A stretch of 64,000 nt of DNA. Source: Actomonas sp051209155. GTDB lineage: Bacteria > Verrucomicrobiota > Verrucomicrobiia > Opitutales > Opitutaceae. Below the pieces are notes generated by a model. That model did no database searches. It was not told the origin of the DNA and was given only the letters and a program-made list of their open reading frames with translations. Below are positions 53,396 through 61,004 of this stretch, one piece after another (within the stretch, counting starts at the first letter, position 1; the number at the start of each line of letters is the position of its first letter). The stretch lies in NCBI GenBank assembly GCA_051209155.1, contig JBPJGB010000001.1; one strand, given 5' to 3'. The translations under genes and the position numbers were made by a program.

Positions 53396-55968
53396 TTGAC
53401 TTCCACCGACGTGCCAATCTGCACGTCGAAGTTGTAGAGGTTTTCGTTGAAGAAGCGGGCAACCTGCAGCCAGACCTCGGGACGTTGGTCGAGCGGGCGA
53501 CTCCAGGCGTGCACGGGAATCTCCCAATATTCCGGAGGGTTGCGCACGCGGTCGAGCGCGCGGCGCAGGGCGACGGCGTCTTCGGTGGGGGCGTGCGGGT
53601 TGAGCGTTTCCTGACAGATGAGCACCTCGGCCTGCAGTTGGTCGATGTGGGTGAGCACGGAGAGGTCCTCGCCCCGGGCCTGGGCGGGTTCAAAATACCA
53701 CGCGGCAAAGGCGGCGCGGGCGTCGACCGGGGTGGCCTCCACCGCATCCCGCATGCGTTGGGCAGCGTCCAGTCGTCGTTTGTTGGCCCAGAAAACATCA
53801 TTCATACCGGAGTCTTCCCCTTCGCTGGCGGACTCGGTGTCGAAATCAAAGCTGGTGAGCCCAAAGTCGTCGTTGGAGGGCATGCGTTCGGTGGCGCCGG
53901 ATTGGGCGAGTTCGGCGGAAAGGTCATTGCCGCTGCCGGCGGAGTTGCGCGGGTCCTCCTCTTCGGCGGAGTCGAGCAGACTCTCAACGGATGCCTTGAT
54001 TTCGTCGAACATCGCCATGGCGTTTTGGGCGCGTTCGAGGTTCTCGTTGCGCTGCCCCGGGAGTTCCCGGTCAGGCGACGCACGAAGGAGTGGGGAGAGA
54101 TCGTTGAAGCCGTTGAGGGACACGACGCAACGCACCCGATCGGGCAGAATCTCTGCGGTGCGCAAGGCCAGCCAGGCTCCATAGCCGACGCCGATGGTCG
54201 CGACCCGGCGGCGGTCAAAGCCGTAGTCGCTGGCCAGCGCATCCAGCGCCGCGGCAGTATCCTGCGCGGCCATCAGGTCGGGAGCTTCCCGCGCCCCGAG
54301 GAGTTTGTTGCGCCCGAGGCCGGCACTGCCGCGATAGTGGAGTTGGAGCACGGCGCAGCCGAACTCGGCCAGCATCTGCACCGCGCCGGAGTAGGCGCGC
54401 GGGGCGGTCTGCCAGGGGCCGTCGGCGAAGTAGATGACCAACGGGGGTTTTTTGAGCAGCGGGTCGCGCGGCTGGGTGAGAAGTCCGGTGATGGGTTCGC
54501 CGTCGGGCGCGGTGGCGGCGAAGGGAATGGTGGGATGAAGGTCCGCCGGGGCGAGCTGCGGCGCGATGCGGATTTGTTCCACCCAGCGTCCGAGCGGGCG
54601 GTCGTAGAGGAAAAAGCGCCCGGGGTCGCCGGGAGATTCAACGCGCACGAGGAAGCGTTCGCGCGTGTCGTTCCATTCCTCGAGCAGCACCCGGCGGCGC
54701 GGAAACTGGGCGCTCGCCTCGGCCTGGACGGCGCTGAGCTCGTCCTCCAACCACATCCGGCCGGTGGCAAACGAGGCCGTGCGCACGCCGACGATGCGTT
54801 GATCGGTGCGGTCGCGGACCAAGGGATCGCGGGGCGGGGCGGGTTGGAAGTCGGTGTAATACATCGCCGCGATCTCGGCGCGCATGTAGCGTTCACTGCG
54901 GCCGATGGCGCGGGGAGCGATTTCTCCAACCGGATCGACCAGGTCCATATCCGCGGCGCCGACGCTGAAGGCCGCCGGCTCGCCGGTGCGCAGGTCGACC
55001 GAGCGCACGCCAAAGGTGTCGGAATCGAGGTTGGTCGCGTAGAGCAGGACGTTGGGGTCGGCGGGGGAGAAGCACAGGGGAATGCTGCGGCGCGACCAGA
55101 GGTCGGCCACGGGGGCTTCGAAGGAGGCGGCGAGTTCGGCGGGCAAAACGTCGTCGAGATTGCGCCAGCGATTGGGGCGGCCGTTGGTATCCAAAACCCG
55201 GACACGCCACTCGTAGGGGAAGTTGGTGCGGTCTTCCTGCAGACGGACGTGGCCGGCCTGGTCGGAGAGCAGGCGGACGGCCGGTCGCGTGATCCGGGTT
55301 TCATCGAGGAACTCCCACTCGCCGGTGCGGACGTCGAGGCGCAAGGTTTGGTAAAGGGCGTTGCGCAGGTTGCTCCCCACCACGGACTCGAGCAGCAGGC
55401 TGTCAGGTCGACTCGGATCGACGCCATAAACGCGGGCGGGTCGGTCCATTTCGAAGCGGTTGTAGGGATCGACCGCGCGGCCCTCGGTGATCGTGTAGGT
55501 GTCGGTGAGGCGCGCCTGGAGGATGCGCGGGGAGATGAGCTTGCGGGAGCGTTGGGCATCGAAGTCCACCGCGGCCACGACCCAGTCTTCGGTGGTGAAG
55601 ACGAGTTGACGTGGTGAGGTCCAGCGCAGGGAGAGCACCTCCGCGGTGGCCATGTCGCCAAGTTGCACACGATGCACCTCGGCCGGCCGATCGAGGTCGC
55701 GGATGTCGATGCGGGTGTAAGGCCCTTCGGTGACGGTGTAGGCGAGCAGGCGGCCGTCGCGCGAGAGGCTGGCGAGTTGGGTGCGGAAGGGCGCGAGTTT
55801 GAGCGCGAGCGCGTCGGCGTTGGCGACGGGTCGACCCTCAAACTGGAGGTGCGGAATGAGGGCCTGCAGGTCGGCGGAGGTGATCAGCGGTCGTTGCTGC
55901 GCATGCAGCACGGAGGACAGGAGCAGGAGGCCGGCGGCGACCGGCCGAAGGAGGGAGGGGGAAAGCAT
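53392..55968 (-). CDS. Module B: exported S9-peptidase-like protein, catalytically impaired
   Basis: An 858-residue exported protein, closest of the three to true S9 enzymes. A leader (residues 1-23), then a propeller region with LSRDGRLLAYTV and LVFTTEDWVVAAV. The hydrolase domain keeps LQLHYRGSAGLGRNKLLGAR, the S9-type NYRGSxGxGxxF box, but the elbow is IGVGYGAW, so the nucleophile position is Gly595. A His remains near residue 820 in the PVHAWSRP string where S9 has a catalytic His box; the acidic residue upstream is Asn (LNPHAP). A long acidic insert (about 665-715) is rich in Ser, Glu and Asp. The end is NLYNFDVQIG. The start at 55968 is chosen by the signal peptide; the frame is open to 56223, where it would cover the end of module C. 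Confidence 0.82.
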   Translation of the reverse strand: MLSPSLLRPVAAGLLLLSSVLHAQQRPLITSADLQALIPHLQFEGRPVANADALALKLAPFRTQLASLSRDGRLLAYTVTEGPYTRIDIRDLDRPAEVHRVQLGDMATAEVLSLRWTSPRQLVFTTEDWVVAAVDFDAQRSRKLISPRILQARLTDTYTITEGRAVDPYNRFEMDRPARVYGVDPSRPDSLLLESVVGSNLRNALYQTLRLDVRTGEWEFLDETRITRPAVRLLSDQAGHVRLQEDRTNFPYEWRVRVLDTNGRPNRWRNLDDVLPAELAASFEAPVADLWSRRSIPLCFSPADPNVLLYATNLDSDTFGVRSVDLRTGEPAAFSVGAADMDLVDPVGEIAPRAIGRSERYMRAEIAAMYYTDFQPAPPRDPLVRDRTDQRIVGVRTASFATGRMWLEDELSAVQAEASAQFPRRRVLLEEWNDTRERFLVRVESPGDPGRFFLYDRPLGRWVEQIRIAPQLAPADLHPTIPFAATAPDGEPITGLLTQPRDPLLKKPPLVIYFADGPWQTAPRAYSGAVQMLAEFGCAVLQLHYRGSAGLGRNKLLGAREAPDLMAAQDTAAALDALASDYGFDRRRVATIGVGYGAWLALRTAEILPDRVRCVVSLNGFNDLSPLLRASPDRELPGQRNENLERAQNAMAMFDEIKASVESLLDSAEEEDPRNSAGSGNDLSAELAQSGATERMPSNDDFGLTSFDFDTESASEGEDSGMNDVFWANKRRLDAAQRMRDAVEATPVDARAAFAAWYFEPAQARGEDLSVLTHIDQLQAEVLICQETLNPHAPTEDAVALRRALDRVRNPPEYWEIPVHAWSRPLDQRPEVWLQVARFFNENLYNFDVQIGTSVEVK

Positions 55969-56054
55969 GGCGGGTAGGGGCGGAGGGGTAGCGCCGCGTT
56001 TCCGCTGTGGACTAGGGGGGGCGGTAGCTTGTTCCGCCTTTTTGGGTGGAGCGG

Positions 56055-57806
56055 TTACCGGGGGCCGAGCGCGGCGGTGATCTGGGCGTGAAGGGTATCG
56101 AGGAACTGGGCCGTCTTGGCATCGCGGACGCGGGCGCGGGCGTAGCCGATGATCTGCAGGGCGGAGGCCGGCTGGCCGCGCTGTGCCTGGAGGATGGCCA
56201 TGTTGGCGACCAGGGTGGGCCACTGCGGGAAGGCACGGGTGCCGGCGGCCAAGGCGGCGAGGTCATCGGCGTCCGGCGTGGCATCGGTGTTGAGCCACAA
56301 TTCGACCAGTTGGAGGTAGGTTTCCGCGATGGGAGGATCGGTTTGCACGGCGGCGTCCAGCAGCACGGTCACGGCACCGATCGCTTCGGCGGGAATGGTG
56401 GCGGGTTGCGGGTAGCGGGCGCGCAGTTCGCGGAAGCGCAGGTTGGCCAGTGCCTGCAGGACGCGGGGTCGGCGGATGCCGGCGGCGACGGCGGCTTCAA
56501 GCTCGGTGCGGGCGGAGGCAAAATTGTCGGCCTCGTATTCGATGAGGCCGGCGAGTGCCTTCAGCTCCGGTGTGTCGGCGTTTTGGCGGGCGCGGTGCAC
56601 GGTGCCGCGGGCGCGATTGAGGTAGAGCTCGACGAGGGACGGCACGTGCTGGCGGACGTAGGCGGTCTCGAGGCGTTCCCATTCGCCTTTGATGCGGGCG
56701 ACCTCGGCGGGATCGGCGCGGCGCGTGACGATCTCGGGCGGGACAAATTTCTCCGACGGGGCGAGCTCGAAGGTTTCGCTGACGGCGACATTCAGGTAGT
56801 CGCTCAAGCGGTCGCGGGCTTCGGCGAGGCCAAAGCCGAAGTGGCGTTGGAAGAGTTTGTCGGAAACCGCTTGGACTTCGAGTCGGTCGACAAAGGACCA
56901 CAGGGCCTCGCGGTGTTTGCCCTCGTCGGCGAACAGGGCCCAGCGGACGAAAAGTTCACTTTGGCGTTCCCAGACGGCGCGGCGCGCGGGAGCGGCTGGC
57001 GGCGGCGCGGAGAGCAGGTCGGGCAGCACCATCATCTCGCGCGGATAGTCGGCATCGCGGCGGAGCAGTCCGGACACATCCGACGATTCCCACACCAAGG
57101 TGGCGACCTGAATGTCGTCGTCGCTGAAGAAGCAATTGCGGTAGACTCGCGTCATGCCGGCGATGAACCAGGCGGGCAGGGCCGGGGTGCGGCGACTGAG
57201 CAGTTCCTCCAGGCGCGATGCGGTGAAGTGAAAGCCGGGGGTATCCCGTCCGCCGCTCCGGGAACCGGGGCGCAGGACGCGCATGGCAAAGGAGTCGTTG
57301 GTGGTATCGCGCTCGGGTTCGTCCTGAAAGGCGAAGACCGCGCTGCTGTCGTGGCCGCTGATGCGCAGGTTGGGCAGAAACTTGGTGTTCGTTTTGGCGG
57401 CCGCCTCGCCGCGCTTCTGGTTCTCGGTCTTGAAGCGATTGATGGCCTCCTGCATCGCGGCGTCGGTTTCCTGGCGGCGACTGTCGGTGCCGACCACCAG
57501 GTGCTGCGTGGGGAGGAAGGGTTTCCACTGGTAGCGTTCCGGCACGAGCAGGCGGACCAAGGCCAGTTGTTGGTAATACTGGCGGGCGTAGCCGCGGGCG
57601 AACTCCGTGTCGTTGGTCGTGAGCAGCTCGAAGTCCGGGCCGGTGGCGAGATACCAACGTTGTTCGCGGGTGGAGGACTCCACGAAAAAAGGCGGCAGGG
57701 AGACGGCGTCGGACTCCGGGGCGGTCTCGGCGGCGGGCAGCGTGAACGGCGCGGCCAGGGAAAGAAGAGTCAGGCCGCGGCGGGCCAGTGAGGGGATGCG
57801 GATCAT
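56055..57806 (-). CDS. Module C: exported gluzincin-like TPR protein without a zinc motif
   Basis: A 583-residue exported protein, third paralogue. The ATG at 57806 overlaps the upstream stop (ATGA) and follows a perfect Shine-Dalgarno sequence at 57811-57820. A leader (MIRIPSLARRGLTLLSLAAP), then SLPPFFVESS (36-45) and FELLTTNDTEFARGYARQYY. At 194-224 the string FTASRLEELLSRRTPALPAW takes the place of HExxH. HFGFGLAEARDRLSDYL and RRADPAEVARIKGEWERLET are the shared blocks, with a TPR-like tail, for example NFASARTELEAAVAAGIRRP. Function unknown. It lies 86 bp before module B. Confidence 0.76.
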   Translation of the reverse strand: MIRIPSLARRGLTLLSLAAPFTLPAAETAPESDAVSLPPFFVESSTREQRWYLATGPDFELLTTNDTEFARGYARQYYQQLALVRLLVPERYQWKPFLPTQHLVVGTDSRRQETDAAMQEAINRFKTENQKRGEAAAKTNTKFLPNLRISGHDSSAVFAFQDEPERDTTNDSFAMRVLRPGSRSGGRDTPGFHFTASRLEELLSRRTPALPAWFIAGMTRVYRNCFFSDDDIQVATLVWESSDVSGLLRRDADYPREMMVLPDLLSAPPPAAPARRAVWERQSELFVRWALFADEGKHREALWSFVDRLEVQAVSDKLFQRHFGFGLAEARDRLSDYLNVAVSETFELAPSEKFVPPEIVTRRADPAEVARIKGEWERLETAYVRQHVPSLVELYLNRARGTVHRARQNADTPELKALAGLIEYEADNFASARTELEAAVAAGIRRPRVLQALANLRFRELRARYPQPATIPAEAIGAVTVLLDAAVQTDPPIAETYLQLVELWLNTDATPDADDLAALAAGTRAFPQWPTLVANMAILQAQRGQPASALQIIGYARARVRDAKTAQFLDTLHAQITAALGPR

Positions 57807-60298
57807 TCTTTTACCTCCTTAACGGTGCCGATCTGCACGTCGAAGTTGACCAAGGTTTCATTGAGAAAAGCGGCGACGCGCAGCCAGACCTCGCTGCGAT
57901 CGGCCAAGGGGCGCCCCCAGGGCGAGGCGGGCATGATCCAGACGTCGGCCGGGTTTTGCACCCGTTCCAGCGCGGAGGCGATGCGACGCGTGTCGTCGAC
58001 GGGCCGGTTCTCGCGGTCGGGCGAGGCACAGAGGAAGACCGCGCTTTGCAGGTCCGCGATGTGTTCAGTCACTGAATACGCGGGATCCTTGGCCGCGTCG
58101 CGGCCGAAGAACCAGCGGGCGAAACCGACTTGCAGCGATGCGGGGGTGAGCTCCTCGGCCCGGTCCATGCGCTGGGCGACGGCGAGGCGTGAGGCGAACG
58201 GACTGGATTCGCTCACGGTGGAGGGCGTTTCAAACTCATCGCTGCGGGGCGTCGCGGAGAACGAGCGTGCGTCGGTGGGCTCGGTGCTGCCGGCGCCGGA
58301 GGTGACGGCGGCGAGGCGGTCGAGGTCGGAACGAACCGCGTCGAAATACTGCATGATGTTGTTGGCGCGTTCGAGGCCGCGGCTGGCCGTCTCGAGGCGC
58401 TCGCGCGGCGGCGGCGCGGTGAAGAGGTAATCGAGGTCGTCGAAGCCGTTGAGGGAAGCGACGGCCCGAATGCGGCCGCTGCGCAGCTCGGCTACGCGCA
58501 GCGCGAGCCAGCCACCGTAGCCGACACCGATGAGCCCGACGCGGTTGGGATTGAAGGGTTGGCGGCCCTCGAGCCAGGCGAGGGCACGATCGAGTTCGCG
58601 GGTGGTGCCTTCGGCGGGTTGGTCGCGGTTCCGCAGCAGGGCCGCGGTGCCGCGACCGGCGACGTTTTGCGGCTCGAACTCGAGCACGACGCAGCCGAAC
58701 TCGGCCAACATCTGCGCGGGGGCGGAGCGGGCGTGGTGAGGTTGTTGCCAGGGGCCGTCGGGGAGGAAGCAGACCAGCGGCGGGCGTTTGCCAAGTGGCA
58801 TGCGCGGCAGGGTGAGCCGTCCGCGCAAGGGCGTGGGGTGGTCGGCATCGGCGGGCAGGACAAAGGTCTCGACGACATGGCGCTCGTCCTCGCGGTCGAT
58901 GGCATCGCGGCGGAAGAGCTCGACCCAGGCGTCGTCGGCGGTGCGGTAAAGGTAGTAGCGGCCGGTGGAGGCTTCGGTGGAGACGTTGACGAGGAAGCGT
59001 TGGCGGCGGTCGTCCCAGTCGAGGATCTGCACGGCGCGGCCGGGGTGATCGGCCTCAAGCTGAACTTGCAGGTCGGCGAGGGTGGGATCGAGCCAGTGGG
59101 CGCCGGCCGCCAGCACGGGGGTGCGCACGCCGACGAGGAAACTTGGATCGGCCCGGTCAAACACGAGCGGGTTGGGCGGCGGCTTGGCGCTGAAGTCGGT
59201 GTAGTAGACGGCGGGGTTGTTGCGGCGTTGGTTGCGCTCGTGCAGGCCCAGCAGGCGCGGGGCGAAATCGGCGACCGGGGGGGCGAGGTCGACCGCGGGA
59301 TGATCAATTTCCAGAGCGGCGGGAGACCCGGTGGCAAAGTCCCAGGCGCGGATGCCGTAGGTGTCCTGGCCGAGGTTGGTGGCGAAAAACAGCAGGCGGG
59401 AATCGGCGCCGAAACCGAGGGGCACCGCGCGATCGGTCCACAGGCGTTTGGCATCGACCGAGAAGGCGTCGGCCAGTGTGTCGGGCAGGACGCTGCGCAG
59501 GGAGCGCCAGCCGCGCAGGTCGCCGTCGTCGTCGGTGGCGCGCACGCGCCAGGACATGGGCAGGTTGGTGCGGTCGAGCAGGAGGCGATACCGGCCCTGG
59601 GCATCGGTCCACATGCGATTGGCGGGTTCGGTGATGCGCACGGTGTCGATGCGTTTCCACTCGCCGGTCACGAGGTTGAGACGGGCGGTGGTGGCGATGG
59701 CGTTGCGCAGGTGCGTGCCCACAACGCCCTCGACGATCACCTCGTCGTCGGCATCCGGCGCCAGGCGGAGCAGGCGCGGGGGGCGCGCGTAGGTTTCGAG
59801 CCCCAGCGGGTTGTCGCGGCTGTCGGCGTCGTAATCATCGCCAATGCGGGCGGAGAAACGGTCGGGATCGAGCACGATGCGGGCGGAGCCGTCGGCGAGG
59901 GAGAGGGTGACGATGGCCCAATCTTCGGTGGCGAGCACGAGGCGATCGGACGAGGTCCAGTGCAGGGCGTGGATCTGGGCGCCGCGAATGTCGCCGAGGA
60001 AGATGGACTGTTTCTCGTAGGGCGCGTCCGTGGCCACGACGTCCACCCGGGTCTGGCCGCCGGCGTTGACGGTGAAGGCGAGGTGGCGGCCGTCGCGCGA
60101 CAGGGTCGCGAACACGGAACGCGGCGGGGCGATCTGTTTGATCAAAGCCTCGGCGTTGGCCACGGGCAGGCGATTGAGATCGATCTGGGGCAGCTGAGCC
60201 GCGAGGGCTTCGGCGCTGGCCTGAATCGATGGTTGGGCGACTGCGGGCAGAGCCAGCAGGAGGGCGGCAAAGAGCCGGGAAACGGGAGGAAGACTCAC
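57803..60298 (-). CDS. Module C: exported S9-peptidase-like protein, catalytically impaired
   Basis: An 831-residue exported protein with a leader (residues 1-21) and the shared LPVANAEALIKQIAP segment, close to the same place in module B (RPVANADALALKLAP). The propeller region has LSRDGRHLAFTV and LVLATEDWAIV. The elbow is IGVGYGGW, with Gly593 at the nucleophile position and the following two Gly kept. The C-terminal His box reads PASPWGRP, so His is lost. The end NFDVQIG is conserved. It is first in the cassette series and 45 bp downstream of dagK on the same strand, so the array could start from the dagK promoter or its own. Confidence 0.82.
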   Translation of the reverse strand: MSLPPVSRLFAALLLALPAVAQPSIQASAEALAAQLPQIDLNRLPVANAEALIKQIAPPRSVFATLSRDGRHLAFTVNAGGQTRVDVVATDAPYEKQSIFLGDIRGAQIHALHWTSSDRLVLATEDWAIVTLSLADGSARIVLDPDRFSARIGDDYDADSRDNPLGLETYARPPRLLRLAPDADDEVIVEGVVGTHLRNAIATTARLNLVTGEWKRIDTVRITEPANRMWTDAQGRYRLLLDRTNLPMSWRVRATDDDGDLRGWRSLRSVLPDTLADAFSVDAKRLWTDRAVPLGFGADSRLLFFATNLGQDTYGIRAWDFATGSPAALEIDHPAVDLAPPVADFAPRLLGLHERNQRRNNPAVYYTDFSAKPPPNPLVFDRADPSFLVGVRTPVLAAGAHWLDPTLADLQVQLEADHPGRAVQILDWDDRRQRFLVNVSTEASTGRYYLYRTADDAWVELFRRDAIDREDERHVVETFVLPADADHPTPLRGRLTLPRMPLGKRPPLVCFLPDGPWQQPHHARSAPAQMLAEFGCVVLEFEPQNVAGRGTAALLRNRDQPAEGTTRELDRALAWLEGRQPFNPNRVGLIGVGYGGWLALRVAELRSGRIRAVASLNGFDDLDYLFTAPPPRERLETASRGLERANNIMQYFDAVRSDLDRLAAVTSGAGSTEPTDARSFSATPRSDEFETPSTVSESSPFASRLAVAQRMDRAEELTPASLQVGFARWFFGRDAAKDPAYSVTEHIADLQSAVFLCASPDRENRPVDDTRRIASALERVQNPADVWIMPASPWGRPLADRSEVWLRVAAFLNETLVNFDVQIGTVKEVKE
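57811..57820 (-). promoter_or_regulatory. Strong ribosome binding site of the module C partner gene
   Basis: The minus strand reads AAGGAGGTAA, seven bases of spacing before the ATG at 57806. It is made from the last codons (Lys-Glu-Val-Lys-Glu) of the upstream S9-like gene. It fixes the start and allows efficient coupled translation. Modules A and B lack such a strong site and rely on the ATGA overlap. Confidence 0.9.
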
Positions 60299-60343
60299 AG
60301 GGGCAGAAAGACAGGTCGGGTTCGGGGCAAGCTGGCGCGGGGA

Positions 60344-60844
60344 TTAGCTCCCCGCAAACCAATCGGCCAATCGGCGCCAAACCGAGTTGGAAGGCCAGAG
60401 GAGAATGATCCACACAACGATCGCATTGATGTAGCTCAAGAACACCGCGGCGCTGCCCATGTCCTTCACCCGTTTGGCGAGCGGATGGATTTCCGGGCGC
60501 AGGTAGTCGATGGTCCACTCGATGGCCGAGTTGAGCAGCTCGACGATCATGATAAGGACCAGCACCGCGATCATGAGGGCGGTCGACACCGCGTTGACCG
60601 GCAGGATGACCGCAAAGGGCACCAACAGGATGACGAACAACAGGTCCTCGCGGAAGGACGGTTCGTGCTTTACGGCGGCGGCGAAGCCCTCGACCGAATA
60701 ACGGATCGAGGCGAAAAAGTTCCGCAGGTCGCGGGTCTTGTTTTCGATGTCGCCCCCGGCGGCGGCGGTCGGGGCGGCCGGGGCCGGTTCCGGCGCTGAG
60801 GGATTGCCGGCGGGGGAGGATGCTGGGTCGGGGGACGCGCTCAC
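60344..60844 (-). CDS. dgkA: Diacylglycerol kinase (DagK, prokaryotic type)
   Basis: A protein of about 166 residues with the prokaryotic DagK domain in its last 125: FFASIRYSVEGFAAAVKHEPSFREDL, three membrane helices, and the family core IVELLNSAIEWTIDYLRPEIHPLAKRVKDMGSAAVFL (cut in two in the protein by helix ends) with its E-x-x-N-x-x-x-E residues. It phosphorylates diacylglycerol, recycling lipid by-products of envelope glycan assembly, or a polyprenol. The N-terminal 35-40 residues are Ala/Pro-rich and not part of the family. I chose the GTG at 60844; the frame is open to 61054, where it overlaps the SeqA-like gene, so the true start is uncertain. Confidence 0.85.
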   Translation of the reverse strand: MSASPDPASSPAGNPSAPEPAPAAPTAAAGGDIENKTRDLRNFFASIRYSVEGFAAAVKHEPSFREDLLFVILLVPFAVILPVNAVSTALMIAVLVLIMIVELLNSAIEWTIDYLRPEIHPLAKRVKDMGSAAVFLSYINAIVVWIILLWPSNSVWRRLADWFAGS

Positions 60845-61004
60845 GAGCGCGGCATCGTGGGCGGTAAGCCCGCGAGGCGAAAGCCTTATCGACGGGCCGC
60901 GCCCCGCACGTTCACCGCGACCGCTCGCTACCCAAGCATCAACGCCATGTTCGTATGACGAACCTTGCGCCCTGCGAAACCGACTGGGGGCGATGGGCGG
61001 CCGG

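Larger units (their letters stand above)
47351..60298 (-). other. Three tandem copies of a two-gene pseudo-hydrolase / gluzincin-like cassette
   Basis: About 13 kb made of three head-to-tail modules, all on the minus strand. In transcription order they are module C (60298-56055), module B (55968-51626) and module A (51498-47351). Each has an S9-like exported protein and then a gluzincin-like TPR exported protein whose ATG overlaps the previous stop as ATGA. Spacers between modules are 86 and 127 bp, so it could be one long transcript or three. Module sizes are 4.1 to 4.3 kb. Each family keeps marker strings across copies, so this is repeated duplication rather than chance. Confidence 0.88.

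Noticed and set aside
53396..53527. 44-codon upstream extension of the module B partner gene
   Set aside because: It lies within the end of the upstream S9-like gene in another frame; the ATGA overlap and the signal peptide favour 53395 (or 53380).
56020..56043. GGCGG/CCGCC hairpin followed by T5 between modules C and B
   Set aside because: The T run is on the plus strand, while all genes there are read from the minus strand, so it cannot terminate module C; probably chance or a weak antisense signal.
49060..60799. Plus-strand frames of 581 to 883 codons opposite the cassette genes
   Set aside because: They are antisense images of the minus-strand cassette genes, which have signal peptides, mutual homology and conserved overlaps.
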